A DNA stretch of 8,160 bases from the NCBI GenBank assembly GCA_016929465.1, contig JAFGIT010000143.1:1-8160 (forward strand), in the 5' to 3' direction. Source of the DNA: Candidatus Coatesiibacteriota bacterium. Lineage in GTDB: Bacteria > B130-G9. The position numbers and the translations under genes are program-made. Numbering within the stretch: position 1 is the stretch's first letter; each line of letters opens with the position of its first letter. Shown one piece after another: positions 1 to 5,192 of this stretch. The notes beneath the pieces were generated by a model that was not told the origin of the DNA, did not search any database, and saw nothing but the letters and a program-made list of their open reading frames with translations.

Positions 1-421
1 CGGCCGTCGCTTCGGATTCACCGCAGTTGTCGTGGTGGGGAATAAAGCGGGGGTTGTTGGATCGGGCCTTGGTAAGGCGAGAGAGGTCCCGGATGCAATT
101 CGCAAAGGGGCAGAACAGGCAAGGCGCTCGTTGGTCGAGTTCCCGCTTTTGCAAACGACTATACCGCATCAGGTGAGTGAGCGGTTTGCGACCTCCAGGG
201 TGCTCCTCAAGCCGGCCTCGCCGGGAACCGGTGTAATCGCAGGCGGGCCAGTGCGTGCCGTCATGGAGATGAGTGGAGTACAGGACATTCTCACGAAGTG
301 CTTCGGGAGCCGAAATCCCCATAATGTGGTAATAGCCGCAATTCAGGGGCTTTCAGCGCTAAGAAGTGCCGAGAAGATCGCGGAAGAGCGAGGCGTAACG
401 CTCGAGAAAATCGTGGAATAG
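1..421 (+). CDS. rpsE: 30S ribosomal protein S5 (3' part; start outside window)
   Basis: S5 sits on the 30S subunit near the decoding centre and helps set translational accuracy and mRNA unwinding at the entry channel. The first complete codon is at base 2, and 139 residues are visible of a protein usually near 165-175, so the start and most of the N-terminal RNA-binding domain lie upstream. The visible part begins [13 protein letters not shown], the end of the S5 double-stranded-RNA-binding domain. It continues with [15 protein letters not shown] and the C-terminal domain signatures [18 protein letters not shown] and GSRNPHNVV. The glycine loop reads GNKAG where many S5 proteins have GDGNG or similar. 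The gene ends in TAG, 30 bases before rpmD, as in the spc operon of most bacteria. The identity is certain; only the 5' end is missing. Confidence 0.98.
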   Translation, partial: GRRFGFTAVVVVGNKAGVVGSGLGKAREVPDAIRKGAEQARRSLVEFPLLQTTIPHQVSERFATSRVLLKPASPGTGVIAGGPVRAVMEMSGVQDILTKCFGSRNPHNVVIAAIQGLSALRSAEKIAEERGVTLEKIVE

Positions 422-451
422 TCTATCGCTAGGGAGTGTTCGAGAGTAGTT

Positions 452-655
452 ATGGCTGATAAGATAAAGGCAACACTTGTAAGAAGCCCTATTGGGCGCT
501 GCAAGGTTCATAAAGACACTGTTAAGAAACTTGGATTCAAACGTTTGCATCACACGATAATTAAGGACAATCGTCCGGAGATAGTCGGGATGCTAAGGAA
601 GGTCCATTATCTGATCGAGTACGAGCCGTTTACTGAAGAAGAGGTGAAGAACTGA
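452..655 (+). CDS. rpmD: 50S ribosomal protein L30
   Basis: L30 is a small protein of the large subunit, absent from some bacteria and so not strictly essential. The 67-residue product is slightly longer than the usual 58-62. It shows the L30 signatures: [11 protein letters not shown] at the N-terminus, the [11 protein letters not shown] segment, and a C-terminal region [14 protein letters not shown] followed by a short acidic end. The ATG start is favoured because the protein then begins directly with the first beta strand. A GAGAG element at 442-446 lies 5 bases upstream and a stronger AGGGAG at 431-436 lies 15 bases upstream. Its TGA stop overlaps the ATG of rplO by one base (TGATG), so the two are probably translationally coupled. 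The position between rpsE and rplO is the canonical one. Confidence 0.97.
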   Translation: MADKIKATLVRSPIGRCKVHKDTVKKLGFKRLHHTIIKDNRPEIVGMLRKVHYLIEYEPFTEEEVKN

Positions 656-1098
656 TGCTTAAACTGCACGACCTGAGCCCCGCGCCGGGCTCGCGAAAGG
701 ACAAGAGGCGTGTCGGTAGAGGCCCCGCTTCAGGACGCGGCAAAACCGCAGGGCGCGGGCACAAGGGACAGAAGTCACGCGCAGGATATAGCATGCGCGG
801 TGGATTCGAGGGAGGCCAGATGCCGCTGGTTCGTCGAGTCCCCAAGCGTGGCTTCAATAACATGACCAGAGTTGAATATACTATAATGAACGTCGAGCAG
901 CTTAACCGGTTCTCGGACGGCTCCGTCGTTGATCCGGAATTGCTCAGAGAATCGGGCCTTCTGAAAAGGAAGACCGTCGGCCTGAAAATCCTGGGAAATG
1001 GCGAGCTGACTGTTGCACTCACCGTGAAGGCGCACAAATTCTCCCCATCAGCGATACAGAAAATCGAAGCAGCAAACGGCAAAGCTGAGGTCATATAG
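655..1098 (+). CDS. rplO: 50S ribosomal protein L15
   Basis: L15 is a late-assembly protein of the 50S subunit with a long basic N-terminal extension that threads through 23S rRNA. The product has the usual length of 147 residues. It opens with [23 protein letters not shown] and the Gly/Arg/Lys-rich stretch [16 protein letters not shown]. It continues with the conserved [17 protein letters not shown] segment and a globular C-terminal domain ending [19 protein letters not shown]. The ATG at 655 overlaps the rpmD stop, with a GAGGTGA ribosome-binding site at 641-647 inside rpmD and 7 bases of spacing. It ends in TAG two bases before secY. Nothing in the protein departs from the family. Confidence 0.98.
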   Translation: MLKLHDLSPAPGSRKDKRRVGRGPASGRGKTAGRGHKGQKSRAGYSMRGGFEGGQMPLVRRVPKRGFNNMTRVEYTIMNVEQLNRFSDGSVVDPELLRESGLLKRKTVGLKILGNGELTVALTVKAHKFSPSAIQKIEAANGKAEVI

Positions 1099-1100
1099 GC

Positions 1101-2480
1101 TTGTTCGAAAAAATTCAGAATATGTTCAAGATTCCGGAGCTCAGGCGCCGGATTCTCTTCACACTTGGGATACTTGCTGTTTACAGGCTTGGCTGCCATC
1201 TTCCCACACCGGGGATTGATGCGGTGGCTCTGGCTCAGTTTTTTGAGGCTCAGCGGGGAACCATCCTCGGTATGTTTGACATGTTCTCGGGCGGCGCGCT
1301 TTCGAAGCTTACCGTCTTCGCACTCGGGATCATGCCTTACATCAGCGCCTCGATCATCCTCCAGCTTCTGGTAGTTGTCGTTCCGCATCTCGAGAAGCTA
1401 TCCAAGGAGGGTGAGGCCGGGAAGAAGAAAATCACCATGTACACCAGATACGGAACCGCTGTGTTGAGCATGCTGCAGGGCTTCGGTATCGGTATGTGGA
1501 TGGAGAAGATGACGAGCCCATCGGGCGTTCCGATAGTCATTCATCCTGGTCTCGGGTTCAAATTGCTCACGATGATCACGCTGACTGCGGGGACCGCGTT
1601 CATAATGTGGCTTGGTGAGCAGATATCTGAGCGAGGAATCGGCAATGGTATTTCACTTATAATATTCAGCGGAATTATCGTAAGGATGCCAGCCGCGATA
1701 ATCCAGACGGTTCGACAGGTCATGCAGGGCGAGATCAAGGTATATACAATATTGATTCTCGTTGTCTTCATGGTCGGCGTCGTCGCGCTGGTTGTCGTGC
1801 TGCAGCAGGCTCAGCGAAGGATCCCGATTCAACATGCGAAGCGTGTGGTCGGGCGTAAACTCTATGGCGGCCAGAGCACTTATCTTCCCCTCAGGGTCAA
1901 CACCGCGGGTGTTATCCCGGTCATCTTCGCGTCCTCGATAATAATGTTTCCGGCCACGGCGGTTGGTATATTCGGGGCATCATTCCTGGAGCCGGTTGTA
2001 GCTCAGCTCTCTCCAGGCAGGCTGCTCTATACGATTCTTTACATCGCTGCTATCATATTCTTCTGCTACTTTTACACTTCGATCGTATTCAATCCAACCG
2101 ACGTTGCGGATAACCTACGCAAGTCAGGTGCGAATATACCTGGAAAGCGTGCAGGGAAGGCGACGGCGGAGTACATCGACCAGGTCCTTTCGAGGCTGAC
2201 CTTTGGCGGTGGCATTTACCTTGCCGGTGTCTCGGTTTTGCCGGCCGTGCTGGTCTATGGAATCCCGATCGCGGACATCCCGTTCATTGGTGAGAGAGTC
2301 GCGAGCTGGTTCCCATATTACCTAACGCATGGTCTTGGCGTGCCGTTCTGGTTCGGTGGAACCGCGCTTCTAATTGTCGTCGGAGTTGCCTTGGATACGG
2401 TCCAGCAGATCGAGTCGCAGATGATGATGCGGCACTACGAGGGTTTTGTTAAGAAGGGCAAAATCCGGGGAAGGAGATAG
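1101..2480 (+). CDS. secY: Protein translocase channel subunit SecY
   Basis: SecY forms the inner-membrane pore through which SecA or the ribosome drives unfolded secretory proteins and inserts membrane proteins. The 459-residue length is normal for the family. Ten membrane segments can be placed at about residues 17-37, 66-92, 115-135, 152-172, 181-200, 213-234, 268-290, 306-328, 370-390 and 412-432. The plug region with FDMFSGGALSKLTVFALGIMPY follows segment 1. The cytosolic loop before segment 7 holds QRRIPIQHAKRVVG. The loop between segments 8 and 9 holds NPTDVADNLRKSGANIPGKR, where Arg350 matches the SecA-contacting arginine (Arg357 in E. coli). The next residue is Ala where Pro is usual. 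The start is a TTG two bases after the rplO TAG. It is chosen because MFEKIQNMFKIPELRRRI is the standard N-terminus, and GAGG at 1087-1090 is a modest ribosome-binding site. Expression is probably coupled to rplO. Confidence 0.98.
   Translation: MFEKIQNMFKIPELRRRILFTLGILAVYRLGCHLPTPGIDAVALAQFFEAQRGTILGMFDMFSGGALSKLTVFALGIMPYISASIILQLLVVVVPHLEKLSKEGEAGKKKITMYTRYGTAVLSMLQGFGIGMWMEKMTSPSGVPIVIHPGLGFKLLTMITLTAGTAFIMWLGEQISERGIGNGISLIIFSGIIVRMPAAIIQTVRQVMQGEIKVYTILILVVFMVGVVALVVVLQQAQRRIPIQHAKRVVGRKLYGGQSTYLPLRVNTAGVIPVIFASSIIMFPATAVGIFGASFLEPVVAQLSPGRLLYTILYIAAIIFFCYFYTSIVFNPTDVADNLRKSGANIPGKRAGKATAEYIDQVLSRLTFGGGIYLAGVSVLPAVLVYGIPIADIPFIGERVASWFPYYLTHGLGVPFWFGGTALLIVVGVALDTVQQIESQMMMRHYEGFVKKGKIRGRR
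2471..2476 (+). promoter_or_regulatory. AAGGAG ribosome-binding site for adk, inside the secY end
   Basis: A strong AAGGAG lies in the last codons of secY. It is only 3 bases from the GTG at 2480 and 12 bases from the in-frame TTG at 2489. Neither spacing is ideal, so the site does not settle which codon starts adk. The overlap with the secY stop suggests coupled translation. Confidence 0.6.
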
Positions 2481-3154
2481 TGAGAGTTTTGCGACTGGTT
2501 CTAATGGGAGCCCCTGGTTCGGGCAAGGGGACACAGGCTAAGATTCTCGCACAGCGGGAGGGGTTGGTTCACCTCTCGACCGGGGATGCGCTTCGAGCGG
2601 CTATCGCAAGTGGAAGCGAGCTGGGCCTAAAGGCAAAGGACGCGGTTGAGCAGGGCCGTCTTGTCTCCGATGAAGTGCTCTATGGGATAGTCAAGAACGC
2701 CCTCGAGAATATCGGGCGGGAAAAAGGATTCATCCTCGATGGCTTTCCCAGAAATCTGAGCCAGGCTGAGTTCCTTGATGGGGTTCTCTCTGAGCTCGGG
2801 ATGGGGATTGATGCGGCTGTTCTATTGGACGTTCCGGAGACCTTCCTGATCAAGAGGCTTTCTGAGAGACGAATATGCTCGCAGTGCTCCAAGGAGTATC
2901 ATCTGGAATTCTCGCCTCCCGATCTCGACGGTAAATGCAATGACTGCGGAGACGAACTCTATCAGCGGGATGATGACAGACCGGAGAAGATCGCGAGACG
3001 GCTTTCGATATACAGCGATGTGACCCTTCCAATGGTTGATTACTACAAGGGCAAGGGCCTTCTGTTGAGCGTCGATGCCGTGGGCGAGATCAATGATGTA
3101 GCACAGCGAGTTCTGGATTCGTTGAAGAACTACACATCAAAGAGGCAAGTCTAG
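2480..3154 (+). CDS. adk: Adenylate kinase with four-cysteine (zinc-type) lid
   Basis: Adenylate kinase interconverts ATP + AMP and 2 ADP in the cytoplasm. The 224-residue product has the P-loop GAPGSGKGTQ at 10-19, the AMP-site segment HLSTGDALR at 31-39, DGFPRNLSQ at 87-95, and a long-form lid at about 127-165. The lid carries Cys133, Cys136, Cys153 and Cys156 in a CxxC...CxxC layout. This is the arrangement that binds structural zinc in Gram-positive and many other bacterial enzymes, and E. coli Adk lacks it. QRDDDRPEK follows the lid. The listed start is a GTG overlapping the secY TAG (TAGTG). A TTG at 2489 would give MRLVLMGAPGSGKGTQ, which fits the usual family N-terminus better, so the first three residues are uncertain. 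It lies directly between secY and infA; the map gene often found after adk is absent. Confidence 0.97.
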   Translation: MRVLRLVLMGAPGSGKGTQAKILAQREGLVHLSTGDALRAAIASGSELGLKAKDAVEQGRLVSDEVLYGIVKNALENIGREKGFILDGFPRNLSQAEFLDGVLSELGMGIDAAVLLDVPETFLIKRLSERRICSQCSKEYHLEFSPPDLDGKCNDCGDELYQRDDDRPEKIARRLSIYSDVTLPMVDYYKGKGLLLSVDAVGEINDVAQRVLDSLKNYTSKRQV

Positions 3155-3157
3155 CCT

Positions 3158-3376
3158 ATGCCGAAGGGAGAGGGAATCGAGGTCGAGGGCGTTGTCGTTG
3201 ACGCTTTGCCCAACACAGTTTTCGTGGTAGAGCTCGCCGACGGCAGACAAGTGACAGCACATATATCTGGCAAGATGAGAAAAGGCAATATTAGAGTCTT
3301 GCCGGGGGATAAGGTGACGGTTGAATTGAGCCCGTATGATCTCAGCCGAGGCCGAATAGTCTGGCGCCTCAAGTGA
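3158..3376 (+). CDS. infA: Translation initiation factor IF-1
   Basis: IF-1 is a single OB-fold protein that binds the 30S A site and supports IF-2 and IF-3 during initiation. The product is exactly the family length of 72 residues. It carries the signatures [20 protein letters not shown], the [34 protein letters not shown] core, and the C-terminal WRLK. It begins 3 bases after the adk stop. The closest ribosome-binding element is AGAGG at 3141-3145, 12 bases upstream within the adk end, so coupling to adk translation seems likely. The gene ends in TGA and is followed by a run of seven Ts (3378-3384). Position next to rpmJ is the common bacterial arrangement. Confidence 0.98.
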   Translation: MPKGEGIEVEGVVVDALPNTVFVVELADGRQVTAHISGKMRKGNIRVLPGDKVTVELSPYDLSRGRIVWRLK

Positions 3377-3420
3377 GTTTTTTTGGAAATACGTGAGATC
3401 ATATTAATAGGTGATATAGC

Positions 3421-3534
3421 ATGAAAGTAAGAGCATCAGTTAAGCGGATGTGCGACCGCTGCAAGATAGTCAGGCGTCGCGGCCTCGTAAGGGTTATATG
3501 CACGAATCCAAAGCACAAGCAGCGTCAGGGCTAG
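3421..3534 (+). CDS. rpmJ: 50S ribosomal protein L36 (zinc-binding form)
   Basis: L36 is the smallest protein of the large subunit, held together by one zinc ion and buried in 23S rRNA near the factor-binding side. Reading from the ATG gives 37 residues, [15 protein letters not shown] and so on, ending KHKQRQG and a TAG. Cys11, Cys14, Cys27 and His32 form the CCCH zinc site typical of the cysteine-bearing form. The ribosome-binding site AGGTGA at 3409-3414 has 6 bases of spacing. A 44-base AT-rich gap separates it from infA and 26 bases separate it from rpsM. Length, motif and neighbours (infA before, rpsM after) leave no doubt, even though the gene is very short. Confidence 0.97.
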   Translation: MKVRASVKRMCDRCKIVRRRGLVRVICTNPKHKQRQG

Positions 3535-3545
3535 GGCGCTGAGAT

Positions 3546-3551
3546 AAGGAG
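3546..3551 (+). promoter_or_regulatory. AAGGAG ribosome-binding site that fixes the TTG start of rpsM
   Basis: AAGGAG with 9 bases of spacing to the TTG at 3561. No in-frame ATG or GTG lies nearby that would keep the conserved [10 protein letters not shown] start, so this site supports TTG as the true initiator. Confidence 0.8.
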
Positions 3552-3560
3552 AGAATTTCT

Positions 3561-3941
3561 TTGGCAAGAATAGCTGGTGTTGACCTTCCAAAGGAGAAAA
3601 GGGTCGAGATTGGCCTTACCTATATATTCGGTATAGGACGGACGACCGCGAAGAAGATACTCAAGCAGACAGAGATCGCAGGTGATATTCGAGTTGAAAA
3701 GCTCTCGGCTGCTCAGGTCAACATGCTCCGTCAGGTCATCGAGCGAGATTTGAAGGTTGAGGGTGAACTGCGGCAGGAGATATCCATGAACATCAAACGC
3801 CTGAAGGATATCGGCTGTCACAGGGGCATAAGGCATAGGAAACGCCTTCCAGTGAGGGGGCAGAAGACCAGGACCAATGCACGAACGCACAAAGGCCAGC
3901 GTCCTGGGATTGGAATCAAGAAGAAGGCCAAGAAGGCCTAG
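3561..3941 (+). CDS. rpsM: 30S ribosomal protein S13
   Basis: S13 lies in the head of the 30S subunit, contacts L5 and L31 across the subunit interface, and reaches the P-site tRNA with its basic tail. The product has 126 residues, slightly longer than the 118 of E. coli. It starts [20 protein letters not shown], followed by the helix-hairpin region [32 protein letters not shown], and the conserved HRGIRHRK...[17 protein letters not shown]. It ends in a lysine-rich tail [16 protein letters not shown] stands where many bacteria have RHRRGLP. The start codon is TTG with a good ribosome-binding site. Ile codon use is notable for a ribosomal protein: ATA in 6 of 14. The gene begins the classical alpha-operon order rpsM-rpsK-rpsD-rpoA-rplQ. 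Confidence 0.98.
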   Translation: MARIAGVDLPKEKRVEIGLTYIFGIGRTTAKKILKQTEIAGDIRVEKLSAAQVNMLRQVIERDLKVEGELRQEISMNIKRLKDIGCHRGIRHRKRLPVRGQKTRTNARTHKGQRPGIGIKKKAKKA

Positions 3942-3978
3942 CGAGATTGGTGCATATCGACCTATTTAGGCGATGCGT

Positions 3979-4009
3979 TTGAGTTGGGATTTCAGGATTA
4001 GTTCATAAT
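3979..4009 (+). promoter_or_regulatory. Weak candidate promoter in the rpsM-rpsK gap
   Basis: The 86-base gap at 3942-4027 is long for this cluster. TTGAGT at 3979-3984 and CATAAT at 4004-4009 resemble sigma-70-type -35 and -10 boxes (4/6 and 5/6 matches), but the 19-base spacing is longer than the preferred 17. It could be an internal promoter for rpsK onward or chance AT-richness. The rest of the gap shows no clear terminator. Confidence 0.2.
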
Positions 4010-4027
4010 AGATAGACAGGCGAGACA

Positions 4028-4432
4028 ATGGCGAAAGGTGTCAAAAAGAAAGGTCGGCGGGTTGCGAAGCGTAAAGAGAAGCGCGTCGTACCAGAGGGTG
4101 TAATCCACATTCAATCGACTTTTAACAACACTATTATTTCGGTAACTGATAAGTACGGCAATGTTATAGCCTGGGCCAGCTCTGGCAAGATGGGCTTCAA
4201 GGGGTCCAGGAAAGGGACTCCATTCGCGGCGCAGGTTGCGGCGCGAACGGCCGCCCAGGCCGCGGTCGGCATGGGCATGCGTCGAGCAGAGCTTTATGTA
4301 AAGGGGCCGGGATCCGGCCGTGATACAGCCATGAAGGCATTGCAGTCAGAGGGCATCGAGGTGACATTAATGCGGGACGTAACTCCGATACCGCATGACG
4401 GTTGCCGGCCTCCAAAGCGTCGTAGAGTCTGA
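4028..4432 (+). CDS. rpsK: 30S ribosomal protein S11
   Basis: S11 lies on the platform of the 30S subunit and contacts the mRNA exit region and helix 45 surroundings. The 134-residue product has the usual length. It has a basic N-terminal extension of about 20 residues and then [30 protein letters not shown]. The conserved [31 protein letters not shown] and [18 protein letters not shown] segments follow. The residue before Gly125 is Asp124 (codon GAC at 4397-4399). E. coli encodes Asn119 there, which is converted to isoaspartate; most bacterial S11 proteins I can recall also have Asn. The start is ATG with only a weak AGG-type ribosome-binding element just upstream (4016-4020). It ends in TGA. 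Confidence 0.98.
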   Translation: MAKGVKKKGRRVAKRKEKRVVPEGVIHIQSTFNNTIISVTDKYGNVIAWASSGKMGFKGSRKGTPFAAQVAARTAAQAAVGMGMRRAELYVKGPGSGRDTAMKALQSEGIEVTLMRDVTPIPHDGCRPPKRRRV

Positions 4433-4453
4433 GTTCATTATTTTAGAGCTTTT

Positions 4454-4458
4454 AGGAG
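4454..4458 (+). promoter_or_regulatory. AGGAG ribosome-binding site that fixes the TTG start of rpsD
   Basis: AGGAG with 6 bases of spacing to the TTG at 4465. This start gives the universal MGRY N-terminus of S4, so TTG is very probably the real initiation codon. Confidence 0.8.
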
Positions 4459-4464
4459 CGTAGT

Positions 4465-5106
4465 TTGGGTAGGTATTTGGATGCATCCTGTAAGATATGC
4501 AGACGGGAGAACGAGAAGCTCTTCCTGAAGGGTGAGCGTTGCATGTCCGGCAAGTGCTCTTTGGGAAGGCGCAGGTATGGCCCTGGCTTACACGGCCGTC
4601 GGCGTCACAAAGACACAGATTACCGTGTACGGCTTCGTGAGAAGCAGAAGATCAGGTTCTATTACGGTCTTTCGGAAAGGCAATTCAAGATCAGTTTTGT
4701 CGATGCAGAACGCATGCGCGGCGTTACGGGTGAGAACCTGTTGCAGGTATTGGAATTGAGGCTTGATAACGTCGTCTATCGCGCGGGATTTGCCGTATCT
4801 CGCGCTCAAGCGAGACAGCTCGTAGGGCATAAGCACTTCCAGATTGACGGCAACGTCGTGAACATCCCATCATATAGAATGCGACAGGGACAGGTCCTTT
4901 CCGTTCGCGATAAGAGCAGGGCGAACAAGGATTGTCCAGTATTCGCCGCCATCGAGTCGATGGGAACGAGAGGAAAGTTCCGACCGCGCTGGTTGGAAGT
5001 CAACGATGGGCAGCTGACGGCTTTGGTCAAGGACCGGCCTAAGAGGGAAGATGTTGTTGATATCCCGATCAACGAGCAGTTGATAGTTGAGCTTTATTCC
5101 AAGTAG
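4465..5106 (+). CDS. rpsD: 30S ribosomal protein S4 (zinc-binding form)
   Basis: S4 is a primary 16S rRNA-binding protein that nucleates assembly of the 30S body and, in E. coli, represses translation of the alpha operon. The 213-residue product starts MGRYLDASCKICRRENEKL. Its N-terminal zinc site is made by Cys9, Cys12, Cys26 and Cys31, the same spacing as in Thermus S4. The YGPGLHGRRR segment and EKQKIRFYYGLSERQF follow. The S4 RNA-binding domain lies at about residues 95-160, with LRLDNVVYRAGFAVSRAQARQLV and HFQIDGNVVNIPSYRM. The C-terminus carries KFRPRWLEVN and IPINEQLIVELYSK. The start is TTG and the stop TAG. Whether S4 autoregulates here cannot be told; I did not recognise the E. coli-type pseudoknot target in front of rpsM. 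Confidence 0.98.
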   Translation: MGRYLDASCKICRRENEKLFLKGERCMSGKCSLGRRRYGPGLHGRRRHKDTDYRVRLREKQKIRFYYGLSERQFKISFVDAERMRGVTGENLLQVLELRLDNVVYRAGFAVSRAQARQLVGHKHFQIDGNVVNIPSYRMRQGQVLSVRDKSRANKDCPVFAAIESMGTRGKFRPRWLEVNDGQLTALVKDRPKREDVVDIPINEQLIVELYSK

Positions 5107-5192
5107 TTGCGTTTGTGCAATTCACAATACGCCGAAGGAATAACTGCGTGATAGCATTCATCAGTTGCTGATAACTGGAGGACAGATATAGA
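5107..5192 (+). promoter_or_regulatory. rpoA leader with two mutually exclusive hairpins next to the ribosome-binding site
   Basis: This 86-base gap separates rpsD from rpoA. It holds an inverted repeat TTGTG-N5-CACAA at 5113-5127. Close to the rpoA ribosome-binding site (GGAGG, 5177-5181, 11 bases before the ATG) are two overlapping small hairpins. One is ATCAG-TTG-CTGAT at 5160-5172. The other is CAGTT-GCTGAT-AACTG at 5162-5177, whose last base is the first G of GGAGG. The two cannot form together. This could tune rpoA translation, but the stems are only 5 bp each, so chance is possible. I see no convincing promoter. Confidence 0.3.

Noticed and set aside
630-1388. A 252-residue open frame on the - strand across rplO and secY
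   Set aside because: It lies wholly antisense to two certain genes, has no recognisable domain and is compositionally a shadow.
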